A stretch of DNA of 32,719 nucleotides. Origin: Bordetella parapertussis. GTDB lineage: Bacteria; Pseudomonadota; Gammaproteobacteria; Burkholderiales; SG8-41. The notes beneath the pieces were generated by a model that ran no database searches, was not told where the DNA came from, and saw only the letters and a list, made by a program, of their open reading frames with translations. The DNA lies in NCBI GenBank assembly GCA_945864585.1, contig CAMBCF010000056.1:1-32719 (forward strand), read 5' to 3'. The position numbers and the translations under genes are program-made. Each line of letters starts with the position of its first letter. The first letter of the stretch is position 1. Positions 8,797 to 18,068 of this stretch are shown here, piece after piece.

Positions 8797-9171
8797 ATGC
8801 CTGCGAGCCGTCCCAAACATCTGAATTTGATGCAAATTCGCATGCCGCTGCCGGCATTTGTTTCCATTTTGCACAGAGTTACTGGTGCGATGCTGTTCCT
8901 GGTGTTGCCTGCAGTGCTGGGGTTGCTGAGTGTCAGTCTGGAATCGCAACTCTCATTCGCCTTGTTCAAGCAATTTATCGGCCATCCACTGACAAAAATT
9001 GTGCTGCTGGGTGTGCTGTGGGCTTATTTGCATCACTTTTGTGCGGGTATTCGGCACCTTGCGATGGATTTGCACCTGGGGCTTGAACTGGAAGCCGCAC
9101 GCGCCAGCAGTTATGCGGTGCTCGGTGTGAGCATTACGGCCACGCTGCTGATCGGGGTGACACTGTGGTAA
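8797..9171 (+). CDS. sdhC: Succinate dehydrogenase cytochrome b556 subunit
   Basis: A 124-residue membrane anchor that binds haem b and, with SdhD, forms the quinone site of complex II. It contains RPKHLNLMQIRMPLPAFVSILHRVTGAML (Ser and Arg of the quinone site), three hydrophobic segments, and the His-rich stretch LHHFCAGIRHLAMDLH that carries the haem ligand. The ATG at 8797 sits 7 nt after GAAAGAAG; an in-frame GTG at 8794 is an alternative start. It overlaps sdhD by 7 bp. It is the first gene of the sdh operon. Confidence 0.93.
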   Translation: MPASRPKHLNLMQIRMPLPAFVSILHRVTGAMLFLVLPAVLGLLSVSLESQLSFALFKQFIGHPLTKIVLLGVLWAYLHHFCAGIRHLAMDLHLGLELEAARASSYAVLGVSITATLLIGVTLW

Positions 9172-9512
9172 AGCGCGAAGTTATAGGCGCGCATTACGGC
9201 CTGCGTGATTGGCTGGCACAGCGCGTCACCGCGGTGGTGATGGTGATCTACAGCGTGATCTTTCTGGCGTTGCTGCTGAAAATGCCGCAGTTTGATTACG
9301 ACAGCTGGCGTGCAGTGTGGGGCGGGTCTTTGATGCGCTACGCCACGTTATTGTTTTTGCTAAGTTTATTTTTGCATGCCTGGATCGGCATGCGCAATAT
9401 ATTCATGGATTACATCAAGCACAGCGGTGTGCGTTTGACCTTGTATGTGCTGGTGATCCTAGCGCTCGTCGCGTATGGCGCATGGGCCGTGCAGATTTTG
9501 TGGGGTAGGTAA
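9165..9512 (+). CDS. sdhD: Succinate dehydrogenase hydrophobic membrane anchor subunit
   Basis: A 115-residue protein with three hydrophobic spans and the SdhD signature [15 protein letters not shown] in the second or third helix. It anchors SdhAB to the inner membrane and contributes to the quinone pocket. The GTG start at 9165 overlaps the end of sdhC, and the TAA stop overlaps the sdhA ATG (TAATG at 9510-9514), so the three genes should be translationally coupled. The length is typical for betaproteobacteria. Confidence 0.92.
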   Translation: MVKREVIGAHYGLRDWLAQRVTAVVMVIYSVIFLALLLKMPQFDYDSWRAVWGGSLMRYATLLFLLSLFLHAWIGMRNIFMDYIKHSGVRLTLYVLVILALVAYGAWAVQILWGR

Positions 9513-11278
9513 TGACTATAGCCAAACGACAGTTCGATGCAGTAGTGGTGGGCGCAGGCGGTTCGGGCTTGCGTGCCGCGCTGCAACTGGCGGAAGCCAA
9601 TCTGAAGGTGGCAGTGCTGTCCAAAGTGTTTCCCACACGCTCGCACACGGTGGCGGCACAAGGCGGTGTGTCTGCGTCGCTGGGAAACGAAGAGCCGGAC
9701 AACTGGCACTGGCACATGTACGACACCGTGAAAGGTTCGGATTACCTGGGCGATCAGGATGCGATTGAGTTCATGTGCCGCAAGGCGTGCGAAGCCGTGG
9801 TGGAGCTCGAGCACTACGGCATGCCGTTTGACCGCCTGGATAATGGGAAAATTTATCAGCGCCCGTTTGGCGGCCACACCAGTAATTATGGCGAACGCGA
9901 AATCAAGCGTGCGTGCGCGGCAGCCGACCGCACCGGACACGCCATGCTGCACACGTTGTATCAGCGCAATGTGCGCGCGCACGCCCAGTTCTTTGTCGAA
10001 TGGATGGCGCTGGATTTGATCCGCAATCAGCAAGGGGATGTGCTGGGCGTGGTTGCGCTGGAAATGGAAACCGGCGAAGTGATGATCCTGCAGGCCAAAG
10101 CCACGCTGTTGGCGACGGGTGGCGCGGGCCGCATTTACTCCGCCAGCACCAACGCTTTCATCAACACCGGCGATGGCCTGGGCATGGCAGCGCGCGCGGG
10201 CATACCGCTTGAAGACATGGAGTTCTGGCAGTTTCACCCGACCGGGGTGGCTGGCGCGGGCGTGTTGATTACCGAGGGTGTGCGCGGTGAAGGCGGGTTT
10301 CTGCTGAATAAAAACGGCGAACGCTTCATGGAACGTTACGCGCCCAGGGTTAAAGACCTTGCCAGCCGCGATGTGGTGTCGCGCGCGATGGCCACCGAAA
10401 TCAAGGAAGGACGCGGCGCGGGCAAGGACGGCGAATATATCCTGTTGAAACTCGATCATCTCGGTGCGGATGTCATAGATAAACGGCTGCCCGGCATTCG
10501 CGAGATCGCCAAGAAGTTCGCTAACGTGGATCCGGTGACCGATCCGATACCGGTGGTGCCTACCTGCCATTATCAGATGGGTGGCGTGCCGACGAATATA
10601 CAGGGGCAGGCCGTGATGCCCGATGGCAAAGGCGGCGAGAAAATCGTGCGCGGGCTCTATGCGGCAGGCGAGTGCGCCTGCGTATCGGTGCATGGCGCGA
10701 ACCGGTTGGGCACGAATTCGCTGCTGGATTTGCTGGTGTTCGGCAAAGCCGCCGGCGAACAGGTGGTGAAGGACATCGCCGCGGATGTGGCGGCTATGCC
10801 CGTGTTGCCGGGCGACGCTGCGGATATAACCATGGCGCGGCTGGCGCGGCTGGATACCGCAACATCAGGCGAAAGAGTCAGCGACGTGGGTGGGGAAATG
10901 CGCCGTACCATGCAGATGCATTGCGGCGTTTTCCGCTTTCCCGACGGGCTGAGCGAAGGCGTGAGCAAAATGCTGGCAGTGGCCGAACGCGCCAGGAGCA
11001 CATTTATTCAGGATAAAAGCAAAGTGTTCAATACCGCGCGCGTGGAGGCCCTGGAACTGGATAACCTGATCGAAGTGGCGATGGCAACAGTGATTTCCGC
11101 CGAAGCGCGCAAGGAATCGCGCGGCGCGCACGACCGCAGTGATTATCCGAATCGCGACGACGCGAACTGGATGAAGCACAGCTTGTGGTTCAAGGACGGC
11201 AATCGGCTGGAATACAAGCCGGTGCAATTGAAACCGCTGACGGTGGAATCGTTTACGCCCAAGGTCCGGGTGTATTAA
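9512..11278 (+). CDS. sdhA: Succinate dehydrogenase flavoprotein subunit
   Basis: Oxidises succinate to fumarate; the cytosolic-face catalytic subunit of complex II. At 588 residues it equals the E. coli subunit in length. It shows the FAD Rossmann motif [14 protein letters not shown] at 11-24, the covalent flavin His45 in [26 protein letters not shown] with active-site residues, and [18 protein letters not shown] near the C-terminal third. It starts by overlapping the sdhD stop. A 110-bp gap with a repeat hairpin follows before sdhB, unusual inside an otherwise tight operon. sdhE, which helps attach FAD, lies just downstream of sdhB. Confidence 0.97.
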   Translation: MTIAKRQFDAVVVGAGGSGLRAALQLAEANLKVAVLSKVFPTRSHTVAAQGGVSASLGNEEPDNWHWHMYDTVKGSDYLGDQDAIEFMCRKACEAVVELEHYGMPFDRLDNGKIYQRPFGGHTSNYGEREIKRACAAADRTGHAMLHTLYQRNVRAHAQFFVEWMALDLIRNQQGDVLGVVALEMETGEVMILQAKATLLATGGAGRIYSASTNAFINTGDGLGMAARAGIPLEDMEFWQFHPTGVAGAGVLITEGVRGEGGFLLNKNGERFMERYAPRVKDLASRDVVSRAMATEIKEGRGAGKDGEYILLKLDHLGADVIDKRLPGIREIAKKFANVDPVTDPIPVVPTCHYQMGGVPTNIQGQAVMPDGKGGEKIVRGLYAAGECACVSVHGANRLGTNSLLDLLVFGKAAGEQVVKDIAADVAAMPVLPGDAADITMARLARLDTATSGERVSDVGGEMRRTMQMHCGVFRFPDGLSEGVSKMLAVAERARSTFIQDKSKVFNTARVEALELDNLIEVAMATVISAEARKESRGAHDRSDYPNRDDANWMKHSLWFKDGNRLEYKPVQLKPLTVESFTPKVRVY

Positions 11279-11280
11279 AT

Positions 11281-11354
11281 GCGTGAGGCGAGAGGCGTGA
11301 GGCGTAAGGAGAAAGCACGGAATGGAGTTACGCCTCACTCCTCACGCCTCACCC
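11281..11354. repeat. Inverted short-period repeat (GAGGCGT) between sdhA and sdhB
   Basis: The left arm (11281-11307) repeats the word GAGGCGT and ends GGCGTAA. The right arm (11328-11354) starts TTACGCC and is a near reverse complement, with about four mismatches over 27 nt and a 20-nt loop. It should form a stable stem in the sdh mRNA. No T tract follows, so it is not an obvious terminator. It could instead protect mRNA ends or tune the sdhA:sdhB ratio; that is inference. Confidence 0.85.
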
Positions 11355-11388
11355 TCAAGTGAATGACTAAAATTTTCGGAACAAAAAA

Positions 11389-12084
11389 ATGCGTTTCAAT
11401 ATCTACCGTTACAACCCCGAAGTGGATGCCAAGCCGCACATGCAGTATTACGATGTTGCGATGGAAGCGACCGACCGCATGTTGCTCGACGCCCTGGTGC
11501 GTATCAAGGTTGAAGACGATACGTTTTCTTTCCGCCGTTCGTGCCGCGAAGGCGTGTGCGGCTCGGATGCGATGAATATCAACGGAAAAAACGGACTGGC
11601 GTGTATTACCAGGCTGGCTGATCTGCGGGAGCCGGTGGAGATTCGCCCGCTGCCGGGTCTGCCGGTGATCCGTGATCTGATCGTCGATATGTCGCAGTTT
11701 TTCAAGCAGTATCATTCGATCAAGCCGTACCTGGTCAACGACACGCCGCCGCCCGAAAAAGAGCGTTTGCAGTCGCCGCAAGACCGCGACGAGCTTAACG
11801 GCCTTTATGAGTGCATACTGTGTGCCTGCTGTTCGACCGCGTGCCCATCGTTCTGGTGGAATCCCGATAAGTTCGTCGGTCCCGCGGGTTTGTTGCAGGC
11901 CTACCGCTTCATCGCCGATACGCGTGATCAGGAGATCAACCAGCGGCTGGACAACCTGGAAGACCCGTATCGTTTGTTTCGCTGTCATTCGATCATGAAT
12001 TGCGTGGATGTATGTCCCAAGAATTTGAACCCGACCAGGGCTATCGGCAAGATCAAGGATTTGCTGGTCAAGCGTACGGTTTAA
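11389..12084 (+). CDS. sdhB: Succinate dehydrogenase iron-sulfur subunit
   Basis: A 231-residue electron-transfer subunit of complex II. The [2Fe-2S] site is CREGVCGSD...C with Cys52, Cys57, Asp60 and Cys72; an Asp at this ligand position is normal in proteobacterial SdhB. The [4Fe-4S] and [3Fe-4S] ligands lie in CILCACCSTACPSFWW and CHSIMNCVDVCPKNLNP. The ATG at 11389 follows an A-rich stretch without a recognisable Shine-Dalgarno and comes 34 nt after the repeat hairpin. An ATG at 11363 is in another frame. It is followed by sdhE after 1 bp. Confidence 0.96.
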   Translation: MRFNIYRYNPEVDAKPHMQYYDVAMEATDRMLLDALVRIKVEDDTFSFRRSCREGVCGSDAMNINGKNGLACITRLADLREPVEIRPLPGLPVIRDLIVDMSQFFKQYHSIKPYLVNDTPPPEKERLQSPQDRDELNGLYECILCACCSTACPSFWWNPDKFVGPAGLLQAYRFIADTRDQEINQRLDNLEDPYRLFRCHSIMNCVDVCPKNLNPTRAIGKIKDLLVKRTV

Positions 12085-12085
12085 C

Positions 12086-12319
12086 GTGAGCGAGCGAGAC
12101 AGGATCATTTGGAACTGCCGCCGCGGTTTGCTGGAACTGGATTTGATATTGGAGCGGTTTGTCAGCCTGCATTTTGACGGGCTCAATGCCGGGCAGACCG
12201 AGGTGTTCAGGGAGTTGCTGGCGTACGAGGACAACGATTTGCTGGACATGCTCATGGGCCGGGCGCAGCCGCTGAATACGCGCCTGACCGCGGTGCTGGA
12301 AATGATGCGTGCAGCTTGA
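12086..12319 (+). CDS. sdhE: FAD assembly factor SdhE
   Basis: A 77-residue small helical protein with the SdhE/YgfY signature CRRGLLELDLIL, containing the RGxxE motif that acts in SdhA flavinylation, and a conserved acidic LLAYEDNDLLDML region. It promotes covalent FAD attachment to SdhA in the cytosol. The GTG start lies 1 nt after the sdhB stop, implying coupled translation. The position between sdhB and gltA is common in betaproteobacteria. Confidence 0.93.
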   Translation: MSERDRIIWNCRRGLLELDLILERFVSLHFDGLNAGQTEVFRELLAYEDNDLLDMLMGRAQPLNTRLTAVLEMMRAA

Positions 12320-12323
12320 TAGA

Positions 12324-12363
12324 TAACTGGTATTTGGATTGACGATTAACTGGACTTAACTGG
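12324..12363 (+). repeat. Direct repeats of TAACTGG upstream of gltA
   Basis: TAACTGG occurs at 12324, 12347 and 12357, with offsets of 23 and 10 bp, close to whole turns of the helix. The last two form a tandem decamer TTAACTGGAC / TTAACTGGAG that runs into the gltA Shine-Dalgarno. A TTGACG lies at 12339 but no matching -10 was found, so a separate gltA promoter is unproven. This could be a regulator site or a chance duplication. Confidence 0.45.
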
Positions 12364-12371
12364 AGATTGTT

Positions 12372-13670
12372 ATGAGCGAGAAACTTGCAACGCTGTCTTT
12401 CAGCGACGGCAAGCCCTCTGTGGATTTCCCGATCTATGGCGGCAATGAAGGCCCGGACGTTATAGACGTGCGCAGCCTTTACGGCAAAACGGGGCTGTTT
12501 ACTTACGATCCCGGTTTCATGTCCACGGCAAGCTGCCGTTCGAGCATCACCTATATCGATGGCGACGTGGGGATACTCCAGTATCGCGGTTACCCGATTG
12601 AGCAATTGGCGGAAACCTGCAGCTTTCTGGAGGTCGCATACCTGATTCTGAATGGCGAATTGCCCAACAAGCTGCAACTCGATCAATTTACCGGCATCGT
12701 TACCCGGCACACCATGGTGCATGAGCAACTGTCGCGCTTTTACAGCGGCTTCAGGCGCGACGCGCATCCGATGGCGGTGATGTGCGGCGTGGTCGGCGCT
12801 CTGTCGGCGTTCTATCACGACTCGATCGACATCAACGATGCGAAAAGCCGCGAGATTTCCGCCTTTCGCCTGATCGCCAAGCTGCCGACGATTACCGCGA
12901 TGACCTACAAGTACACCACCGGTCAGCCGTTCATGTATCCGCGGAACAATCTGTCCTATGTGGAAAACTTCCTCTACATGACTTTCGGTACGCCGTGCGA
13001 GGAGTGGGTGCCCAATCCGGTGCTGACCCGCGCCATGGAACGTGTGCTGATTCTGCACATTGATCACGAACAGAACGCTTCCACCTCCACCGTGCGTCTG
13101 GCAGGTTCGACTGGCGCCAATCCGTTTGCCTGCATCTCGGCCGGTATCGCGGCGCTTTGGGGGCCGGCGCATGGCGGCGCGAATGAGGCCGTGCTCAAAA
13201 TGCTGGAGGGGATCGGCGACGTGAAGAATATTCCAGCGTTCCTGCACAAGGTTAAAGTGCAGGAGGACCACACCATGCTGATGGGTTTTGGTCACCGCGT
13301 TTACAAGAACTACGATCCGCGCGCCAAACTGATACAAAAAACCTGTCACGAAGTGCTGGAGGCGCTGGATCTCAAGGACGACAAGTTGTTCAAGCTGGCG
13401 ATGGCGCTGGAAAAGGTGGCGTTGGAAGACGACTATTTCATCAAACGTAAACTCTATCCGAATGTCGATTTCTATTCGGGCATTGTGTATAAGGCGCTGA
13501 GAATACCGGTGTCAATGTTTACCGCGATTTTCGCGCTGGCGCGTACCGTGGGCTGGATCGCGCAGTGGAATGAAATGCTGAGTGACAAGGACGCCAAGAT
13601 TGGCCGTCCGCGCCAGTTATTTACCGGCCCCGCGCGCCGCGATTATGTGCCCATGGGCAATCGGAAGTAA
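12372..13670 (+). CDS. gltA: Citrate synthase (type II)
   Basis: Condenses acetyl-CoA with oxaloacetate to open the TCA cycle. At 432 residues it has the length of Gram-negative hexameric, NADH-sensitive citrate synthases. It shows [19 protein letters not shown], the catalytic His in [11 protein letters not shown], and [15 protein letters not shown] Shine-Dalgarno (GGAG, 12362-12365) sits 6 nt before the ATG. It is distinct from prpC at 6208, which is shorter and has the methylcitrate signature. It follows sdhE by 52 bp, and a repeat-filled 151-bp gap separates it from sucA. Confidence 0.97.
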   Translation: MSEKLATLSFSDGKPSVDFPIYGGNEGPDVIDVRSLYGKTGLFTYDPGFMSTASCRSSITYIDGDVGILQYRGYPIEQLAETCSFLEVAYLILNGELPNKLQLDQFTGIVTRHTMVHEQLSRFYSGFRRDAHPMAVMCGVVGALSAFYHDSIDINDAKSREISAFRLIAKLPTITAMTYKYTTGQPFMYPRNNLSYVENFLYMTFGTPCEEWVPNPVLTRAMERVLILHIDHEQNASTSTVRLAGSTGANPFACISAGIAALWGPAHGGANEAVLKMLEGIGDVKNIPAFLHKVKVQEDHTMLMGFGHRVYKNYDPRAKLIQKTCHEVLEALDLKDDKLFKLAMALEKVALEDDYFIKRKLYPNVDFYSGIVYKALRIPVSMFTAIFALARTVGWIAQWNEMLSDKDAKIGRPRQLFTGPARRDYVPMGNRK

Positions 13671-13683
13671 AGGCTAGGACTTC

Positions 13684-13799
13684 GGACTGAGGGGTGAGGC
13701 GCGGCACTAGGGCGCGCCGCGCGTTTAGTCTCAGCACTCAGCACTCAGCCCTCAGCACTCAGCCCTCAGCCCTCAGCACTCAGCCCTCAGCCCTCAGCC
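13684..13799. repeat. Ten tandem copies of the heptamer CTCAGC(A/C), with partial inverted arm, upstream of sucA
   Basis: From 13730 to 13799 there are ten uninterrupted 7-bp units, CTCAGCA or CTCAGCC, in the order A A C A C C A C C C. A shorter partly complementary arm (CTGAGGGGTGAGG, from about 13687) lies upstream, with a GC-rich loop between. The array ends 22 nt before the sucA ATG. Such short tandem arrays tend to vary in copy number between strains. There are no spacers, so this is not a CRISPR array. Confidence 0.92.
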
Positions 13800-13821
13800 C
13801 TGAACTTCAAGGCCCGCCATC

Positions 13822-16695
13822 ATGATGAAAGAGTTTCTCGGTAACTCCTACCTCTACGGCGCCAACGCGCCGTTTATTGAAGGGCTGTACGAATCGTATC
13901 TGGCCGACCCGCAGTCGGTGGAAGCGCGCTGGCGCGGTTATTTCGATGAACTGCAAAAGCTCGATGATGGCCCGCGCGACGTGTCGCACGCCGAGGTGCA
14001 GCAGCGGTTTGCCGCGTTGGCGAAGGAGAACCGTCCGGCAAAGGCGGCTTCCGGCAATTTTCAAAAACAGTTTTCGGTGCTGCAACTCATCGCCGCGTAT
14101 CGTTTTCAGGGTTGCCGCGTGGCGGATATTGATCCGTTAAAACGCATCGAAAAACCCGTTATTCCCGAGCTGGATCCCGCATTCTACAATCTGAGCGAGA
14201 GCGACCTGGACTCGGTATTTAACGCGGGCGCCCTGCATGGCCCGTCGCAAGCCACGCTGCGCGATATCCTGCAGCGGCTAAAAGACACCTATTGCCGCAG
14301 CATCGGCGCCGAGATCATGTATATCTCGGATATTCCGCAAAAGCGCTGGCTGCTCGAACGCTTCGAGCCGACACTGGCGCGGCCCCGCTATGATGCGCAG
14401 TACAAAAAACATCTGCTGGAACGGCTCACTGCGGCCGAGACGCTGGAAAAATATCTCAATGCTAAATACGTCGGGCAAACGCGATTTTCTCTCGAAGGCG
14501 GTGATGCACTGATTCCGCTGCTGGATAACCTGCTGCAACGCGCAGGCGCCGCAGGGGTGCAGGAATTGGTCATCGGCATGGCGCATCGCGGCCGGCTTAA
14601 TGTGCTGGTGAATACGCTGGGCAAAATGCCCAAGGATTTATTCTCGTCGTTTGAGGGCAAGCAAAATCCGGAAGTGCTGGCGGGCGACGTGAAATATCAC
14701 GATGGCCACTCCTCCAACATCATGACCCCCGGCGGGCCGATGCATGCGATGCTGGCGTTTAACCCTTCGCATCTGGAAATCGTCAATCCGGTGGTTGAAG
14801 GTTCGGTGCGTGCACGTCAGCACCGGCGCCGCGATCATACTGGCGATCAGGTGTTGCCGGTGGTGATTCACGGTGATGCGTCGATGGCCGGGCAGGGCGT
14901 GGTCATGGAAACACTGAATCTGGCGCAGACGCGCGGCTATGGCACCGGCGGCACGGTGCATATCGTGATTAACAATCAAATCGGTTTCACCACCTCCGAT
15001 CTGCGTGATGCGCGCTCGACGCTGTATTGCTCGGATATTGCAAAGATGCTTGAAGTGCCGATCTTTCATGTCAACGGCGATGACCCCGAAGCGGTGTGTT
15101 TTGTGACGGAAATCGCGCTCGATTACCGCATGAAATTCCACAAAGACGCGGTGATCGATGTGGTGTGTTACCGCAGGCTCGGCCACAACGAGCAGGACGA
15201 GCCGATGGTGACGCAGCCGCTGATGTACAAGCGCATACGCGCGCACCCGACCCCGCGCAAAGTGTACGCCGACCGTCTGACGCGGGAAGGTGTGGTCAGC
15301 GAGGCTGAGGCCGATGCAGCGGTAGCAACCTGCCGGGACGCGCTGGATCGCGGCTATCACACCAATCAAACGATTTTGTCCAATTACAAGCCGCCATTCG
15401 AGGCCAACTGGGCGCCGTACAAGGACGCCAAGTGGAACGAAAAGGACGATACCCGTCTGCCGATGGAAACGCTGCAGATGCTGGCGCGCAAAATCTGCGA
15501 AGTGCCGGCGAATTTTCAGTTGCACCCGCGCGTTGAAAAAATCATGCAGGACCGGCGGTTGATGGCCGAGGGCAAGTTGCCACTGGATTGGGGTATGGCC
15601 GAATTGCTCGCGTATGCCACTTTGCTGAATGAAGGTTATTCGATTCGTTTATCGGGACAAGACGCCGGGCGCGGCACGTTTTTCCATCGCCACGCCGTAT
15701 TGCACGACCAGAATCGCGAGCACCGGGATCAGGGCGTGCATCTGCCGTTGCAGCATCTGCGCGCGAATCAGGGTGATTTTGTGGCCATCGATTCGATATT
15801 GTCTGAAGAAGCCGTGCTCGCTTTTGAATACGGCTATGCCACCGCAGGCCCCAATGATCTGGTGATCTGGGAGGCGCAGTATGGCGATTTCGCCAACGGC
15901 GCGCAGGTGGTGATCGATCAGTTCATTGCATCCGGTGAAGTGAAGTGGGGACGCCTGTGCGGGCTCACCATGATGCTGCCGCACGGCTATGAAGGCGCGG
16001 GGCCGGAACATTCTTCAGCGCGTATTGAGCGGTTCCTGCAATTGTGCTCGGACTACAACATGCAGGTGTGTGTGCCGGCGACGCCGGTGCAGATGTATTA
16101 CCTGTTGCGCAGGCAGATGGTGCGGCCGTATCGCAAGCCGCTGGTGATCTTTTCGCCCAAGAGTTTGCTGCGCCACAAGGAGTCGGTGTCGCCGCTGGAA
16201 GAATTTGCCAGCGACAAGTTTCGCCCGGTGAACGAAGATTGGGAAGAGCAGGAAATCAATGCCGATAAGGTGCAACGCGTCATTCTGTGCAGCGGCAAAG
16301 TGTTTTACGACCTGCGCGCCGAACGGCGCAGCCGCGGCACGCGCGATCTGCCGCTGGTGCGCATCGCGCAGTTGTACCCGTTTTCACATGATGATTTTCG
16401 TTCCATTATTGTGCGCTACAAGAACGCGACCGAGATCGTGTGGTGTCAGGAAGAGCCGCGCAATCAGGGGGCGTGGCGGCACATACAGCATTACCTGCTG
16501 CGTAACCTGCTGCCGCACCAAAAACTGTTTTATGCAGGACGCGAATCGTCAGCCGCGCCGGCTGCCGGCTACAAATCGCTGCATGACAAGCAGCAGAAAG
16601 AACTGGTCAATCAGGCGTTAACGCTGGCGGGCGGCAGCGAGCCGCTGAGCGTCACTAACCGGCCGCGTCCACTGGCAGCGGGCGAAGAAAATTAA
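13822..16695 (+). CDS. sucA: 2-oxoglutarate dehydrogenase E1 component
   Basis: Thiamine-diphosphate enzyme that decarboxylates 2-oxoglutarate and succinylates the lipoyl group of SucB. At 957 residues it is full length. The N-terminus (FLGNSYLYGANAPFIEGLYESYL) is the E2-docking segment typical of SucA. Later motifs are MAHRGRLNVLVNTLGK, NPSHLEIVNPVVEGSVRARQ, the ThDP-binding HGDASMAGQGVV...NNQIGFTTSD, SGQDAGRGTFFHRHA, and LPHGYEGAGPEHSSARIERFLQL. The ATG at 13822 is followed by a second ATG; a weak CAAGG lies upstream. The heptamer array directly precedes the gene. sucB follows after 40 bp. Confidence 0.97.
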   Translation: MMKEFLGNSYLYGANAPFIEGLYESYLADPQSVEARWRGYFDELQKLDDGPRDVSHAEVQQRFAALAKENRPAKAASGNFQKQFSVLQLIAAYRFQGCRVADIDPLKRIEKPVIPELDPAFYNLSESDLDSVFNAGALHGPSQATLRDILQRLKDTYCRSIGAEIMYISDIPQKRWLLERFEPTLARPRYDAQYKKHLLERLTAAETLEKYLNAKYVGQTRFSLEGGDALIPLLDNLLQRAGAAGVQELVIGMAHRGRLNVLVNTLGKMPKDLFSSFEGKQNPEVLAGDVKYHDGHSSNIMTPGGPMHAMLAFNPSHLEIVNPVVEGSVRARQHRRRDHTGDQVLPVVIHGDASMAGQGVVMETLNLAQTRGYGTGGTVHIVINNQIGFTTSDLRDARSTLYCSDIAKMLEVPIFHVNGDDPEAVCFVTEIALDYRMKFHKDAVIDVVCYRRLGHNEQDEPMVTQPLMYKRIRAHPTPRKVYADRLTREGVVSEAEADAAVATCRDALDRGYHTNQTILSNYKPPFEANWAPYKDAKWNEKDDTRLPMETLQMLARKICEVPANFQLHPRVEKIMQDRRLMAEGKLPLDWGMAELLAYATLLNEGYSIRLSGQDAGRGTFFHRHAVLHDQNREHRDQGVHLPLQHLRANQGDFVAIDSILSEEAVLAFEYGYATAGPNDLVIWEAQYGDFANGAQVVIDQFIASGEVKWGRLCGLTMMLPHGYEGAGPEHSSARIERFLQLCSDYNMQVCVPATPVQMYYLLRRQMVRPYRKPLVIFSPKSLLRHKESVSPLEEFASDKFRPVNEDWEEQEINADKVQRVILCSGKVFYDLRAERRSRGTRDLPLVRIAQLYPFSHDDFRSIIVRYKNATEIVWCQEEPRNQGAWRHIQHYLLRNLLPHQKLFYAGRESSAAPAAGYKSLHDKQQKELVNQALTLAGGSEPLSVTNRPRPLAAGEEN

Positions 16696-16735
16696 TTATA
16701 AAAACAAATCGAGTTGGGGACTCTAAGGTGATTTC

Positions 16736-17962
16736 ATGCTCATCGAAGTGAAAGTGCCGCAACTCTCCGAGTCGGTGGCCGAAGCCACGCTCGTCAGCTG
16801 GCATAAAAAAGCCGGAGAAATGGTCAGCTGCGACGAAAATCTGGTCGATATCGAAACCGACAAAGTGGTGCTGGAGACGCCCGCGCCTGCCGCCGGCGTG
16901 CTGGTGAAAATCATCAAAGCCGACGGCAGCACGGTAGCCAGCAAGGAAATTATCGCGCACATCGATACCGAGGCTACGGCAACTGCCGGCGCTGCTGCCG
17001 CAGCGTCGGCAGTGGTTACGGCGACGCCCAAAGTGGAAGCCGTGGTTGCGCAAGCACCTGCAATGCCTGCTGCGCAGAAGCTTGCCGCAGAAAACAAAGT
17101 GGACACCGCTACTATCAGCGGCAGTGGCCGTGGCGGGCGCGTAACCAAGGGCGATGTGATCGATGCCCTGAAAACCGGCGCCACTGCGGCGCCGAAAGCA
17201 GCGGTGCCCGCCCCGGTGGCGCGCGCAGTGGCGCCCGCTGTCGATTTGAGCGATCTGGGTGAACGCGCGGAGCAGCGGGTGCCGATGTCGCGCCTGCGTG
17301 CGCGTGTGGCCGAACGCTTGATCCAATCGCAATCTACCGCGGCGATATTGACTACGTTTAACGAAGTCAATATGCAGCCGGTGATCGATCTGCGCAACCG
17401 TTACAAAGACAGGTTTGAGAAGGAGCACGGCGTCAAACTGGGCTTTATGTCGTTCTTTGTCAAAGCCGCTGTTTACGCGCTGAAAAAATTCCCGGTGGTC
17501 AACGCCTCGATAGATGGCAATGACATCATTTACCACGGCTACTACGATATCGGCGTGGCGGTAGGCAGTCCGCGCGGATTGGTGGTGCCGATCATACGCA
17601 ACGCCGATCAGCTGAGTCTGGCAGGGATCGAAAAAAACATTGCGGATTTCGGCAAGCGCGCACTAGAAGGCAAACTCACCCTCGAAGAACTCACCGGCGG
17701 CACGTTTTCCATTTCCAACGGCGGCGTATTCGGCTCGATGCTGTCCACGCCCATCATCAATCCACCGCAAAGCGCGATTCTGGGCGTGCATGCCACCAAG
17801 GACCGGCCGGTGGCCGAAAATGGCCAGATCGTGATTCGTCCGATGAACTACCTCGCCCTGTCGTACGACCATCGCATTATCGACGGCCGCGAAGCGGTGT
17901 TGTCGCTGGTGGCGATGAAAGACGCGCTGGAAGATCCGGCGCGGATGCTGCTTGAGGTCTAA
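16736..17962 (+). CDS. sucB: Dihydrolipoyllysine succinyltransferase, E2 of 2-oxoglutarate dehydrogenase
   Basis: Core subunit that transfers succinyl groups to CoA. The 408 residues hold one lipoyl domain with lipoyl-Lys43 in [10 protein letters not shown], an Ala-rich linker, and an E3-binding domain around 92-128 ([27 protein letters not shown]). A second Ala/Pro linker leads to the catalytic domain, with [14 protein letters not shown] (His379). A Shine-Dalgarno AAGGTG lies 5 nt before the ATG. The gap to lpdA contains an octamer-repeat hairpin followed by a T run. Confidence 0.97.
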   Translation: MLIEVKVPQLSESVAEATLVSWHKKAGEMVSCDENLVDIETDKVVLETPAPAAGVLVKIIKADGSTVASKEIIAHIDTEATATAGAAAAASAVVTATPKVEAVVAQAPAMPAAQKLAAENKVDTATISGSGRGGRVTKGDVIDALKTGATAAPKAAVPAPVARAVAPAVDLSDLGERAEQRVPMSRLRARVAERLIQSQSTAAILTTFNEVNMQPVIDLRNRYKDRFEKEHGVKLGFMSFFVKAAVYALKKFPVVNASIDGNDIIYHGYYDIGVAVGSPRGLVVPIIRNADQLSLAGIEKNIADFGKRALEGKLTLEELTGGTFSISNGGVFGSMLSTPIINPPQSAILGVHATKDRPVAENGQIVIRPMNYLALSYDHRIIDGREAVLSLVAMKDALEDPARMLLEV

Positions 17963-17966
17963 GGGC

Positions 17967-18062
17967 GTGAACGAGTGAACGGGTGAATAAGTGAACGAGT
18001 AGCTACTTGGCCACGCCGTTACCTGTTCACTCGTTAACTCGTTCACCCGTTCACGCTTTTTT
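17967..18062 (+). repeat. Inverted octamer array (GTGAACGA/G) with T6 tail between sucB and lpdA
   Basis: The left arm from 17967 has four GTGAACGR-type octamers, one degenerate. The right arm (18023-18054) has four reverse-complement octamers. GC and six T (18057-18062) follow, so on the plus strand it has the form of an intrinsic terminator, only 6 nt before the lpdA ATG. It belongs to the same family as 6137-6211 and 19506-19633. It may attenuate lpdA, or be read through. Confidence 0.85.
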
Positions 18063-18068
18063 AAAACC

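Noticed and set aside
8595-9086. Plus-strand open frame (163 codons) across the sdh promoter into sdhC
   Set aside because: Runs out of frame through sdhC and the control region; SdhC is clearly recognised in the other frame.
9410-10693. Long minus-strand open frame (427 codons) opposite sdhA
   Set aside because: It is the antisense shadow of sdhA in GC-rich DNA; the translation is His/Arg-rich with no family pattern and sdhA is unambiguous.
11335-12255. Minus-strand open frame (306 codons) opposite sdhB
   Set aside because: Overlaps sdhB and sdhE completely and has no recognisable domain.
12252-13349. Minus-strand open frame (365 codons) opposite gltA
   Set aside because: Composition-driven shadow of the citrate synthase gene.
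13730-13799. Tandem array as a CRISPR
   Set aside because: The unit is 7 bp with no spacers, and no cas genes are present.
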